The position numbers and the translations under genes are program-made. Below the pieces are notes generated by a model. It searched no databases. It saw only the letters and a program-made list of their open reading frames with translations, and was not told the DNA's origin. Source: an uncultured Pseudokineococcus sp. (GTDB lineage Bacteria; Actinomycetota; Actinomycetes; Actinomycetales; Quadrisphaeraceae). Taken from it: DNA of 64,000 bases. The stretch spans positions 434,001 through 498,000 of the forward strand of contig NZ_CANMAA010000002.1 in the NCBI RefSeq assembly GCF_947495735.1, in the 5' to 3' direction. Shown one piece after another: positions 25,872-33,596 of this stretch (position 1 is the stretch's first letter; every line of letters begins with the position of its first letter).

Positions 25872-27145
25872 GCGGCCACCCCCGCCCCGACCGGGCGGGA
25901 CACGGGGGCAGGTGCCGGCAGGAGCTGCTGCCGGAGCAGCCACAGGGCGCTGAGGAGCTGCTGCTCCTCGGCCTGCGCGCCGCGGTGGGCGGTGCCCCGC
26001 CGCAGGCGCTCCCGCAGGAAGGCCAGCTCGCCGGCCAGGTTCTGCAGCTCCTCCATGGCCTCCTCGGCCGGGGCGCCTCCCGTCGCCCGGGCCCAGCGCC
26101 GCGCGCGCCGGCGCTCGGGCAGCGAGGCGACCATGGCGGCCTCAGCCGGCGTGACCCAGCCGGCCCGCGCGTAGACGTCGAGCTGCTCGCGCAGGACCCG
26201 CCCCTCGCGCCGGCGGGCCAGGACGGCGACCAGCACGACACCCGCGAAGACGGGCACCTGCAGCACGAGGTAGACGAGCGGGAAGCCCAGCGGCGCGAAC
26301 GTCGAGAGGTTCCAGAGGCCGTGCAGCACGACCGCGACCAGCAGCCCCGCGACGGGCAGCAGCCAGCGCGCGCGCCCGCGCCGCGACACCGCCAGCCCGA
26401 TCCCCACGCCCACCACCACCGTGAACAGCGGGTGGGCGAAGGGCGAGACCACCGCGCGCAGGACGAAGGTGACGGCCAGCTGCGACGTCCCACCGGCCAC
26501 GAGCGCCCCGCTGAAGTACAGGACGTTCTCGACGAAGGCGAACCCGATGCCGACCATCCCCGCGTAGACGACGCCGTCGACCACGCCGTCGAACTCGCGG
26601 CGCCGCAGGACGAGCACCGCCACGACGCCGAGCGCCTTGGCCAGCTCCTCGGTCATCGGGGCCACGACGCCGAGGGAGACCGGGCCCGGCACCCCCGACG
26701 GGTCCAGGAGCAGCGAGGCCTGGGTGTTCACGGCCAGGGCGATGGCCGTCGCGACGCCCCCGCCCCAGCCGAGCGCGAGCAGCAGCAGGCCCGGGGGCTC
26801 GGCCTCGAAGCGGTCGAGCCAGAGGAAGGCCGCCCCGACGAGCAGGACCGGCAGCAGGGCGAGCGCCAGGCCGACCAGCACCGCGGACGGCCCGTTCTCC
26901 GCGAGGATGATCGTCAGGACGCGCAGGAGCCCGGCGGTCATGACGAGGGCGAGCACGGCGGCGACGAGGACGTCCCGGGCCCGACGCAGCCCCGTCGAGG
27001 TCGCCGGACGGTCGGCTGCCGGCGCGCCGGGCGACGGGCTCGCCGCGAGGGACGAGCGAGCGGCGGTGCGGGCGCCCGGCTCACGGACGTCCGGGCCGTC
27101 GTCCCGGCCCCCCTCGGAGGCGGTGCCGCGGTCGTCCGTCGTCAT
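25868..27145 (-). CDS. PrsW-family intramembrane metalloprotease
   Basis: 425-aa membrane protein with 8-9 helices after a ~55-residue disordered, charged N-terminus. Catalytic motifs of the PrsW/CPBP clan are present: APMTEELAKALG (EExxK), GIGFAFVENVLYF (FxxxE), SPFAHPLF and VVLHGLWN. PrsW in Bacillus subtilis cleaves anti-sigma factor RsiW; the substrate here is unknown. The C-terminal ~110 residues are cytoplasmic and helical, with AEEQQLLSALWLLRQQLLP. ATG 27145 is preceded by TACCGT (27153-27158) at 7 nt, so the operon prsW-like/nhaA/hydrolase likely starts leaderless. An upstream in-frame ATG at 27169 would place the -10 inside the gene. Confidence 0.9.
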   Translation of the reverse strand: MTTDDRGTASEGGRDDGPDVREPGARTAARSSLAASPSPGAPAADRPATSTGLRRARDVLVAAVLALVMTAGLLRVLTIILAENGPSAVLVGLALALLPVLLVGAAFLWLDRFEAEPPGLLLLALGWGGGVATAIALAVNTQASLLLDPSGVPGPVSLGVVAPMTEELAKALGVVAVLVLRRREFDGVVDGVVYAGMVGIGFAFVENVLYFSGALVAGGTSQLAVTFVLRAVVSPFAHPLFTVVVGVGIGLAVSRRGRARWLLPVAGLLVAVVLHGLWNLSTFAPLGFPLVYLVLQVPVFAGVVLVAVLARRREGRVLREQLDVYARAGWVTPAEAAMVASLPERRRARRWARATGGAPAEEAMEELQNLAGELAFLRERLRRGTAHRGAQAEEQQLLSALWLLRQQLLPAPAPVSRPVGAGVAA

Positions 27146-27251
27146 GGCGCGCACGGTAGCCCGGGGCACCCGCCGCCGCCCTCGTCGTCCGCCCGGGTGG
27201 ACGAGCGCCCCGGCAGCCCGCCTTCCCCGTGCCCGCGCGGGGCCCGGGACC

Positions 27252-27257
27252 TACAGT
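27252..27257 (+). promoter_or_regulatory. orn -10 box
   Basis: TACAGT, 6 nt before the GTG start of orn; no ribosome-binding site between them. Confidence 0.6.
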
Positions 27258-27263
27258 CCCCCG

Positions 27264-27875
27264 GTGGCTTCTTCGACCTCCTCGCAGCGCATCGTCTGGA
27301 TCGACTGCGAGATGACCGGGCTGGACCTCGTCGCCGACGCGCTCGTCGAGGTGGCCGTGCTCGTCACGGACTCCGACCTGCAGGTCGTCGGCGAGGGCCT
27401 CGACGTCGTGATCGCGCCCCCGGCCGAGGCGCTGGAGCAGATGCGCGACGTCGTGCGCACCATGCACACCAGCTCGGGGCTGCTCGAGGAGCTCGCCGCC
27501 GGCACGACCCTCGAGGACGCCCAGCGGCAGGTGCTCGACCACGTGCGCGAGCTCGTCCCCGAGGCCGGCAAGGCCCCCCTGGCCGGCAACTCCGTCGGCA
27601 CCGACCGGGGCTTCCTGGCCCGGGACATGCCGGACCTCGTCGACCACCTGCACTACCGGATCATCGACGTGTCCTCGGTCAAGGAGCTCGCGCGCCGCTG
27701 GTACCCGCGCGCCTACTTCGCCTCCCCGGAGAAGGCGGGCGGCCACCGGGCGCTGGCCGACATCCGGGAGAGCATCCAGGAGCTCCGCTACTACCGGGAG
27801 GCGGTCTTCGTGCCGGCGCCCGGCCCGGACTCCGCCGCGGCGCGGGCGGCGGCCACGCGGGTCGCAGGCACCTGA
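27264..27875 (+). CDS. orn: Oligoribonuclease
   Basis: 203-aa DEDDh 3'-5' exoribonuclease that degrades 2-5 nt RNA oligomers, mainly dinucleotides such as pGpG. Exo I has IVWIDCEMTGLD (catalytic D and E). Exo II has PLAGNSVGTDRGFLARDMP, and Exo III has GGHRALADIRESIQELRYYR with the essential His and Asp. The length exceeds E. coli Orn (181 aa) by a C-terminal Ala-rich tail. GTG 27264 is set by the -10 box 6 nt upstream and by homology starting at the IVWID strand. Essential in most proteobacteria; in actinomycetes it supports growth and c-di-GMP turnover. Confidence 0.97.
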   Translation: MASSTSSQRIVWIDCEMTGLDLVADALVEVAVLVTDSDLQVVGEGLDVVIAPPAEALEQMRDVVRTMHTSSGLLEELAAGTTLEDAQRQVLDHVRELVPEAGKAPLAGNSVGTDRGFLARDMPDLVDHLHYRIIDVSSVKELARRWYPRAYFASPEKAGGHRALADIRESIQELRYYREAVFVPAPGPDSAAARAAATRVAGT

Positions 27876-27885
27876 CGACGGCGGG

Positions 27886-27891
27886 TATGCT
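27886..27891 (+). promoter_or_regulatory. tRNA-His -10 box
   Basis: TATGCT about 54 nt ahead of the mature tRNA, in the short gap after orn. Confidence 0.45.
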
Positions 27892-27944
27892 TCTCGCGCC
27901 CGCTGGGCCCCGTGCACGTCATGACGGAGCCTCGACGGAGCGAT

Positions 27945-28018
27945 GGTGGGTGTAGCTCAGCTGGTAGAGCACCGCGTTGTGGTCGCGGTGGCCGCGGGTT
28001 CAAGTCCCGTCACTCACC
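27945..28018 (+). tRNA. tRNA-His (anticodon GTG)
   Basis: Cloverleaf with the extra 5' G (27945) typical of tRNA-His opposite C73, acceptor GTGGGTG/CACTCAC including one G-U pair, anticodon stem CCGCG/CGCGG with loop TTGTGGT, T loop TTCAAGT. No CCA encoded. Confidence 0.96.
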
Positions 28019-28025
28019 CCTCTCC

Positions 28026-28055
28026 CTGTCCCCCCGGCGAACGCCGGGGGGACAG
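28026..28055 (+). terminator. Terminator after tRNA-His
   Basis: Perfect 13-bp stem (28026-28038 with 28043-28055) closed by a GAAC loop, 8 nt after the tRNA. Confidence 0.8.
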
Positions 28056-28178
28056 GTCTCTGCGGCTCGACCGGCGACGACGCCACCCAGACGGCCCATG
28101 CCAGAACCGGACGCTCTGCCACACTCGCCCCGGGGTCGAGCTCTTCCCAGAGGGGCGACCGCACGAGGAGGCACTTCC

Positions 28179-28448
28179 ATGACGTCCCAGAACCCGACGT
28201 CCCCCGAGGTCAGCCGCGCAGACGGCGAAGCGGCGACCACCGGGGACAGCACCAGCGGCAGCACGCACGTGCTGGGCATGCTCGGCGACCACGTCCCCCT
28301 GTCGCTGCTGATCGACCTGGCGGCACCCACGGGGCCCGACAGCGTGACCATCCACGACGACGAGGGCCTGCCCGCCGACAGCTGGTGGGACCTCGGCGAC
28401 GAGCCCGCCGGCACCGACTCGGACCAGCCGGCGACCGACGGCCGCTGA
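28179..28448 (+). CDS. Small conserved actinobacterial protein, 89 aa
   Basis: Acidic 89-aa protein of unknown function. The middle LGMLGDHVPLSLLIDLAAP followed by GPDSVTI resembles short hypothetical proteins I associate with many actinomycetes; the ends are low-complexity Ser/Thr/Asp. ATG 28179 has a clear AGGAGG site (28166-28171) at 7 nt. This is a Shine-Dalgarno start, unlike most housekeeping genes in the window. The gene lies between tRNA-His and tRNA-Lys. No catalytic motif, signal peptide or membrane segment. Confidence 0.8.
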   Translation: MTSQNPTSPEVSRADGEAATTGDSTSGSTHVLGMLGDHVPLSLLIDLAAPTGPDSVTIHDDEGLPADSWWDLGDEPAGTDSDQPATDGR

Positions 28449-28518
28449 GCCTCGCCGGGGCGCGGACGACGTCGCCAGCGGCCGGACCGCTCGATTTCGC
28501 GGCGGGTCGAGCCGCTGG

Positions 28519-28524
28519 TAACCT
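28519..28524 (+). promoter_or_regulatory. tRNA-Lys -10 box
   Basis: TAACCT, 11 nt before the mature 5' end of tRNA-Lys. Confidence 0.5.
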
Positions 28525-28535
28525 CGTCGCCGCAC

Positions 28536-28608
<73 letters not shown>

Positions 28609-28614
28609 CGCTGA

Positions 28615-28649
28615 ACGGCCCCCGACCGGGTTCTCCGGTCGGGGGCCGT
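28615..28649. terminator. Terminator after tRNA-Lys
   Basis: Perfect 15-bp stem (28615-28629 with 28635-28649), 5-nt loop. It also faces the 3' end of the XRE remnant on the minus strand. Confidence 0.8.
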
Positions 28650-28685
28650 CGTCGTCGCCGGCCTCCTCGGTGAGGCGACGGCCGT
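28648..28685 (-). repeat. 38-nt repeat, copy 1 (3' end of XRE remnant)
   Basis: Matches 30855-30892 at 35 of 38 positions. Read on the minus strand it encodes RRLTEEAGDDD. In both places it abuts a terminator hairpin. Confidence 0.6.
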
Positions 28686-28860
28686 GCGGCACCCCTGCGC
28701 GCGGCGCCGGCAGGCGAGGCGTCTGGGTGCTCGCGCCATCTCTTCGCCGATCCAGACGCTCACCGCTCCGCCCTGCACGCCGAGGTGCTCGGCCATCTCC
28801 TGCACGCTGACGCCAGGGACGCGCAGCGCCTTCCGCATCCGCTCCGCGAGGTACTTCGCA
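28650..28860 (-). pseudogene. Frameshifted XRE-family repressor remnant
   Basis: Minus-strand remnant of a phage-type XRE helix-turn-helix regulator. One frame reads KYLAERMRKALRVPG, then VSVQEMAEHLGVQGG and VSVWIGEEMA. The match then continues in another frame near 28740 as STQTPRLPAPRAGVPHGRRL, where intact relatives read roughly STQT.RL.ALR.GVP...L. Three expected hydrophobic or aromatic positions are Pro, so the copy has also drifted. No start codon or ribosome-binding site lies ahead in a sensible place. Intact relatives are often found in actinomycete prophages or islands. Its position beside tRNA-Lys suggests residue of an old insertion. The remaining sequence up to 29096 shows no other gene. 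Confidence 0.6.
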
Positions 28861-29096
28861 GGGGCCACCGCCCCGCCGTCTGACCTGTCCTGCGACGAGC
28901 GTCGGTCGCCAGTCCCCGCCGAGGCGGGTCGGGCACGGCCAGGTGCTCGCCGAGCCGGCCGTCGCCGACGGCGGGCCGGCGCTGCACCCGTTCGGGTGAC
29001 TCCCTCTCGAGCGAGGCCATGCGGTGGCGCGGTGGTTCGTACCGTCCACCGACTCCGGCCGGAACCGGTCGGTGCTGCTGCCCGTAGGAGGAGCTC

Positions 29097-29963
29097 GTGA
29101 AGAAGTCCGAGGTCGCGCGTCGAGCGCTCGCGGTGGGCGCTGTCGTCACCGCCGTGCTGGGCGCTGTCGTCGCACCGGCGTCGGCCTGGCACCGTCCCCC
29201 GGTGGTCAAGCCCAGCGGCTTGGACTTCACGTTCCACTCGAAGCGGGTCTTCGAGAACGGGCCCTTGGTCACCGAGCGGCTGCTGTCCCCGGACTGGGAG
29301 GTGTACCCCGCGGACAAGCCCCTGCTCTGCGTGTACGAGCGCCTGCACCCCGCGATGCCGGCGAGCTTCCGCGATGGCTACTGGGTGCACAACCTCCCGG
29401 ACACCGGCAGCGGCGCGACGCCCTACACCACCGAGCACTTCGGGCGCGCCGGCGACACCCCCTTCTGCGGGCAGACGACGCCGGCGGACAAGTCGATGTG
29501 GGAGCAGGACCGCTACGTCGTGTGGCGTCAGGGCGTCTTCTACATCCAGGTCGGCCTCGACGTCAGGGCCGTGCCCTTCGGCAAGCCGACCGACACGCCC
29601 CTCCTCGGCGACTGGGACGGCGACTCGGTCGACGAGATCGCCGTCAAGCGCGGCAACCAGTACTTCTTCGCCACCGACAACGTGCCCGGCGGCGGGGGCG
29701 TCCGCACCAGCACCTTCGGTGAGCCGTCGGACCGGGCGGTCATCGCGGCGTCCTACTACAACCAGGGGGTCGACACCCTGGTCCTGCGGCGGGGGAACAA
29801 GTACCTCTTCACCGCCGACGCGCCCGGCACCCCCACCATGAAGGTGCGCGACGAGGTGGCCTTCGGGAAGGCTACCGACACCCCCCTGGACGTCGAGATG
29901 TGGATCGACGCGGTCCCCGAGGCCCGGCAGGTGGCCGTCGCGCGCCTCGGTCCCGACAGCTGA
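29097..29963 (+). CDS. Secreted protein with FG-GAP/VCBS-like repeats
   Basis: 288-aa exported protein. Basic MKKSEVARR, a hydrophobic core and ASA-W cleavage near residue 30 form a Sec signal peptide. The mature part contains imperfect repeats starting FGKPTDTPLLGDWDGDSVDE, FGEPSDRAVI and FGKATDTPLDVEMW, each followed in the first two by a VKRGNQYFF/LRRGNKYLF strand. These resemble the calcium-binding propeller-like repeats common in secreted actinomycete hydrolases and integrin-like proteins. No catalytic domain is visible. GTG 29097 has a strong AGGAGGAG site (29086-29093). First of five secreted-protein genes in a row; function unknown, plausibly adhesion or polymer binding. Confidence 0.85.
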   Translation: MKKSEVARRALAVGAVVTAVLGAVVAPASAWHRPPVVKPSGLDFTFHSKRVFENGPLVTERLLSPDWEVYPADKPLLCVYERLHPAMPASFRDGYWVHNLPDTGSGATPYTTEHFGRAGDTPFCGQTTPADKSMWEQDRYVVWRQGVFYIQVGLDVRAVPFGKPTDTPLLGDWDGDSVDEIAVKRGNQYFFATDNVPGGGGVRTSTFGEPSDRAVIAASYYNQGVDTLVLRRGNKYLFTADAPGTPTMKVRDEVAFGKATDTPLDVEMWIDAVPEARQVAVARLGPDS

Positions 29964-30305
29964 CTCCAGCGCAGCCGGGCCGCGCCCTGGCCCAGCAGGC
30001 CGTGCTGCACGCCTCGGGCGCGCTTCGCCGGCACGGGCGGCGCCGACGGCCAGCGCGTCACGTCCGTGCTCGAGGAGTGCGCCGCAGGGCGCTCGCTGCG
30101 GAGGACGCCGAGCTCACCGACCGGTCGCGCAGTGCGGTTCGCTACGTGCAGCAGCGCCGCGGCCTGCTGCGCCGAGGGCGGCGGGCACCGTCTGCGACGA
30201 GCAGCTCCTCGGAACGGCTGCGCGGCCCGAGCTCCCGGTGACACGCTGCGACGGTCGGGGGCAGGGTGGCTCTCGGCCACGCAGGTCACTCACGGGGGAG
30301 TTCCC
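29964..30305 (+). other. Gene-free stretch before the first four-Cys paralogue
   Basis: 342 nt with no convincing coding frame: the open frames are Arg/Ala/Ser-rich and lack starts. It ends with the leader and GGGGGAG ribosome-binding site of the next gene. I see no repeat or hairpin of note. Confidence 0.5.
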
Positions 30306-30734
30306 ATGCGCACGTCGACCGTGTCCATGTCCATCGCTGCCGCACTCGGCCTGACGCTGGCGGTGGCCGCGCCGGCCAGCGCAGACCACCTCGCGGGCGT
30401 CGCGTCCTTCGACAAGCCGCAGGAGTGCTACATCGGCGAGCTCGCCTCAGGCACCGGCGAGCACGTCCATGGCCGCCTCGTGTCCTCGAAGAGGTACGCC
30501 GACGGGCAGCCGAAGAGCTTCCGGTGCCAGATCCGCGACTTCCCCGAGCTCGTCGACGCCGAGACCAACCCCTACGGCATCGGCTTCACCCTCTCCAAGC
30601 GGGGGTACCGCAGCGACGGCATCATCTGCGTCGCCGAGCAGGGCCTCGACAACATCGGCATCGGCTCGCTGCGCGTGAACGGGAACGGCAAGGGCTTCCT
30701 CGAGTGCACCTTCCAGCCGGTCGACCGGGCTTGA
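30306..30734 (+). CDS. Small secreted four-cysteine protein, paralogue 1
   Basis: 142-aa exported protein of unknown function. Signal peptide MRTSTVSMSIAAALGLTLAV with ASA-D cleavage near residue 27. The mature ~115 residues share with the genes at 32935 and 33597: GVAS/GVTS near the start, C(Y/F)(I/V)G, HGRLV/TGRL, (F/Y)xC, FTLxxRG, an IC pair and a final ECxF/DC. The four Cys would form two disulfides, suggesting a compact beta-rich extracellular domain. ATG 30306 has a GGGGGAG site and the leader-to-start context TCCCATGCGCACGTC that recurs in paralogue 3. No recognised domain. Could be an inhibitor, effector or cell-surface factor; that is speculation. Confidence 0.85.
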   Translation: MRTSTVSMSIAAALGLTLAVAAPASADHLAGVASFDKPQECYIGELASGTGEHVHGRLVSSKRYADGQPKSFRCQIRDFPELVDAETNPYGIGFTLSKRGYRSDGIICVAEQGLDNIGIGSLRVNGNGKGFLECTFQPVDRA

Positions 30735-30813
30735 CCGCGGCCCGGGTGCGCACCTGCTCGGCCGCGCGCTCGTGAGGGTGCTCGTCAGCTGACCCACCCC
30801 TCCGACGCACGAC

Positions 30814-30849
30814 AGCGCCCCCGCTCGGCTCCGGCCGGACGGGGGCGCT
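30814..30849. terminator. Terminator after paralogue 1
   Basis: Ten-bp arms (30814-30823 with 30840-30849) with a 16-nt GC-rich loop, 80 nt after the stop. Confidence 0.6.
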
Positions 30850-30854
30850 CCGCC

Positions 30855-30892
30855 GTCGTCGTCGCCGGCCTCGCCGGTGAGGCGACGGACGT
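30855..30892 (-). repeat. 38-nt repeat, copy 2
   Basis: 35 of 38 identical to 28648-28685; minus-strand reading RRLTGEAGDDD. It directly follows the 30814-30849 hairpin, as copy 1 follows its own. The ~70 nt beyond it on the minus strand (TTVAGVARGLG) could be a further scrap of the same gene type. Otherwise 30735-31079 holds only the leader of the next gene. Confidence 0.6.
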
Positions 30893-31079
30893 CGGCCAGA
30901 CCTCCTGCCCCTGCGCCGAGGCCGCGGGCGACGCCGGCGACGGTCGTCTGCCCACCGACCGGATGACCCCCGGTCACAGTTGGGCCACTCCCCCGACGGA
31001 GGCCGGCGGGCGTTCCGATGATGCGGTCGCGCGCTCACCACCTCGAGCGCCCCGACCGCTCGAAGGAGACCCGCACACC

Positions 31080-31751
31080 ATGAAGAAGCGCGCGCTCGCG
31101 ACCGCCGCAGCCCTCTCGGCCCTGACCGCGTCCCTGCTCTCCCCGGCCGGCCCGGCGCAGGCGGCCAGCGGCTCCTGCTCGGTGGCCTTCGGCCCGAAGC
31201 TCGCCGTGGACGCGCCCTACGAGGAGTTCCCCGCCGCGCTGAAGGGCGACTGCGCCCAGGCGGGCGTGGACTTCGCCGCCTGGGACCTGATGCACCAGCG
31301 CGAGGGGTACACCAACAGCCTCGTCTTCGACGGCACGAGCCGCACGAGCGTGGACTTCTACTCCTTCGAGACCCTCGGCGGCTACACCGTCCGGCCGGAC
31401 TTCGCCTACAGCAGCACGACGGACCTCGAGGTCCCGCAGAACTCCTTCACCGTCACGGTGAAGGCGCAGTCGAAGGCCTCGCTGTCGGCCTCTCGGTCGG
31501 GTCGGACCGTGACCCTGTCGACGGCGGCGACGTACTACAACGTCGGCGCCGACCGCTACGAGCCCTTCAAGGGCGCCCGCGTGTCCTTCCAGGTCAAGAC
31601 CCCGCAGGGCTGGAAGACCATGGGCCGCGTCGACTCCGACGAGGCCGGCAAGGCCACGTACCGCCAGACCGCCGGCAAGGCCACCTGGCGCGCCGTCGTG
31701 CAGCCCACCACCCGCATCTGGGACCGCACCACCACCACCCGGGCCCTCTGA
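31080..31751 (+). CDS. Secreted protein, 223 aa, immunoglobulin-like C-terminus
   Basis: Exported protein of unknown function. Signal peptide MKKRALATAAALSALTASLL, cleavage after AQA near residue 30. The mature part begins ASGSCSVAFG with a second Cys in LKGDCAQAG, probably one disulfide. It continues with beta-strand-rich sequence. The last ~90 residues (VTLSTAATYYNVGADRYEPF, GARVSFQVKTPQGWKTMGRV, GKATYRQTAGKATWRAVVQP) look like the Ig/fibronectin-type segment seen in secreted actinomycete surface proteins. AAGGAG (31063-31068) lies 11 nt before ATG 31080. No catalytic motif seen. It lies between paralogues 1 and 2 of the four-Cys family. Confidence 0.85.
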   Translation: MKKRALATAAALSALTASLLSPAGPAQAASGSCSVAFGPKLAVDAPYEEFPAALKGDCAQAGVDFAAWDLMHQREGYTNSLVFDGTSRTSVDFYSFETLGGYTVRPDFAYSSTTDLEVPQNSFTVTVKAQSKASLSASRSGRTVTLSTAATYYNVGADRYEPFKGARVSFQVKTPQGWKTMGRVDSDEAGKATYRQTAGKATWRAVVQPTTRIWDRTTTTRAL

Positions 31752-31762
31752 CCCGGCGCCAG

Positions 31763-31804
31763 CGCCCCACCTGCACGACCTCCCCGGAGGCGGCAGGTGG
31801 GGCG
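31763..31804 (+). terminator. Terminator after the 223-aa secreted protein
   Basis: Perfect 12-bp outer stem (31763-31774 with 31793-31804) enclosing a small CCTCC/GGAGG inner hairpin. Confidence 0.75.
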
Positions 31805-32375
31805 TGCGCCGCACGCCCAGCCGTCGGCCTGCTCCCGCTGCGCCGTCGTGACCTCGAGCCCTCCCCTGGGGCGACTCGGGCACCACGCTGAGACGCACCA
31901 GCGGACCTGGTGGCGCCCCATCCGGACGGGGACGTCGCCCGGCTCCCAGGCGGTGCACCACCTCGCGGCCCTCGGCCGACACCCGTCGCACGAGGGCCGT
32001 CCTCGTGCGCCCCGAGCCACGACTCGGGTGCACCCGCCCCTCCCCGGGCCCGAGCGATGCTGCGGCCGCGCGGGAGCTCCTCCCGCGGGGCGGCGCTCGC
32101 CACCCCCGGACGACTGCGCTCGCCGCCAGGGAACACCCGACGTCCCTCCCGGGCCGAGTCGGCGCCCGCGCGCCCGCGCGCCCGCAGCGAGGACGACGTC
32201 ACCGTCGTCGAGCGGTCACTGGACGCCGACCAGCGGCACCGAGCTCTCGGCCCGCTCTCCACCTCCTGGGTCGCCGGCGCGGTCTGCCAGCGCCGGGCGA
32301 CGCCGCGCCTCCCCCGACCGGGTGACGGTTCCCCGGGACCCGGCGCACCCGCTGCGGGCGCACCATGCTCTGCGG
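31805..32375. other. 571-nt stretch without a supportable gene
   Basis: Several open frames cross this stretch on both strands, but all are Arg/Pro/Ala-rich, lack plausible starts and show no family. One minus-strand frame (about 31760-32020) has a Trp/Cys-rich patch (VRMGRHQVRWCVSAWC) that I could not relate to anything. Probably degraded island DNA. Confidence 0.45.
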
Positions 32376-32666
32376 GTGCCCGAGGCGGTCCCGACGTGGA
32401 GGCGGCTGGCGCCGAGCGACGCGCGCCACCTCCGCTGGCAGCTCGTGGTCGGCGCGGTCCTCGCCACCTCCACCGGCTGCGACGTGGTCGCGGGCACCGA
32501 CCTCACCCGGTGGGACTGGGCCGCGGTCGCGGGCGCCGGCTTCCTCACCGCCGAGGCCGCGTGGCGCCTGGTCCTGCACCGCCGCGTCCGCCCCGAAGGG
32601 CTCGCCGCACGCGCAGCCAGCCAGCAGGCCCGACCCGACCGCCGCCGCTCCCCGCGCGAGTCCTGA
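32376..32666 (+). CDS. Small membrane protein, 96 aa
   Basis: Hypothetical protein with two hydrophobic segments (LVVGAVLATSTGCDVVAGT and AAVAGAGFLTAEAAWRLVL) separated by a short polar loop DLTRWD. It has a basic, probably cytoplasmic C-terminus (RPDRRRSPRES). GTG 32376 was chosen as the first start ahead of the amphipathic TWRRLAPSDARHLRW; no ribosome-binding site is obvious. Codon use fits a real gene, but evidence is modest. No relation to the secreted neighbours is visible. Confidence 0.55.
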   Translation: MPEAVPTWRRLAPSDARHLRWQLVVGAVLATSTGCDVVAGTDLTRWDWAAVAGAGFLTAEAAWRLVLHRRVRPEGLAARAASQQARPDRRRSPRES

Positions 32667-32934
32667 GCGCCCCCTCACGACGGCACCCGCGGGCGTCGCG
32701 ACCCGCTCGACCGTTCCCGTCCGGCCTTCGCGCACGACGGCGGACCCACGTGCGCTCTCTGGGTGACCAGGCGCGGAACCTGGTCTCCTGCAGACGGAGC
32801 GGCGGATGGGCCGAACGAGTGCACCGCTCGGCGAGCTCCACTGGTTCGCTCCAGTTCGTCCGGACCGAGTGTCAGTCTCGACCCGACGGCGCAGCTCGCG
32901 CCGGCGTCGTCAGCCCTCGTCCCGGGAGCCCTCC

Positions 32935-33345
32935 ATGCGCACGTCCCGACTCGCCCTGTCCGCCGCGGCCGTCGCTGCCCTCACCCTCGGCGTCGCCGTC
33001 CCGGCGAGCGCCGACAGCCTCGCCGGCGTCACCTCGCTCACCAAGCCGGCGACGTGCTTCATCGGCGGGCTGGCCTCCGGCACCGGCGTCGAGGTGACCG
33101 GCCGGCTGAAGACGGTCCACCGCACCGACGGCCGGGTCACCGGCTACACGTGCCGCATCACGGACTTCCCGCGGCGGGTCACCCCCGAGGAGAACGAGTA
33201 CGAGGTCGACTTCACCCTGCCGCGGCGCGGGATGACCCGGTCGGTCATCTGCGCGCTCGACGACGACACGTTCACCGAGGACGGCGTCCTGCGCATCGCG
33301 GGCAACGGCACCGGGTACCTGGAGTGCTCCTTCGACACGGTGTGA
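32935..33345 (+). CDS. Small secreted four-cysteine protein, paralogue 2
   Basis: 136-aa exported protein. Signal peptide MRTSRLALSAAAVAALTLGV with ASA-D cleavage near residue 27. Mature features: CFIGGLASGTGVEVTGRL, YTCRITDFPRRVTPEENEYE, FTLPRRGMTRSVICALDDD and GTGYLECSF, so all four Cys of the family are kept. It is closer to paralogue 3 than to paralogue 1 (shared EVTGRL, RVTP and ICALD blocks), pointing to a later duplication. A GGGAG site precedes ATG 32935. Function unknown. Confidence 0.85.
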   Translation: MRTSRLALSAAAVAALTLGVAVPASADSLAGVTSLTKPATCFIGGLASGTGVEVTGRLKTVHRTDGRVTGYTCRITDFPRRVTPEENEYEVDFTLPRRGMTRSVICALDDDTFTEDGVLRIAGNGTGYLECSFDTV

Positions 33346-33596
33346 CCGCGAGCTCCCCGAGTCCCGAGCGCTCCAGACCCCGGGCTCCAGACGCCCCGCT
33401 CCCCGCCGGCAGCCGCACGGGCTCCGAGCCGGACGGCGGCGTCACCCCGGCCCCGACCGGCGGGCGGCCACGGGCGGCATCGGCGGCCCGGGCCTCCGTC
33501 TTGAGCGGTTCCCCTGCACGACGCCCGACGAGGTGCCACCCTCGCGCCCGGCGGCCCAGCGGTCGCCGTGACGGTCGACCACCTCGGGGAGTCCCC

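Noticed and set aside
24399-26174. A plus-strand open frame of about 590 codons over nhaA
   Set aside because: Arg/Asp/Gly/His-rich shadow opposite an unmistakable antiporter.
28009-28535. Minus-strand frame opposite the 89-aa protein between tRNA-His and tRNA-Lys
   Set aside because: Runs through the tRNA-His terminator, has no start signal, and lies opposite a gene with a good AGGAGG site.
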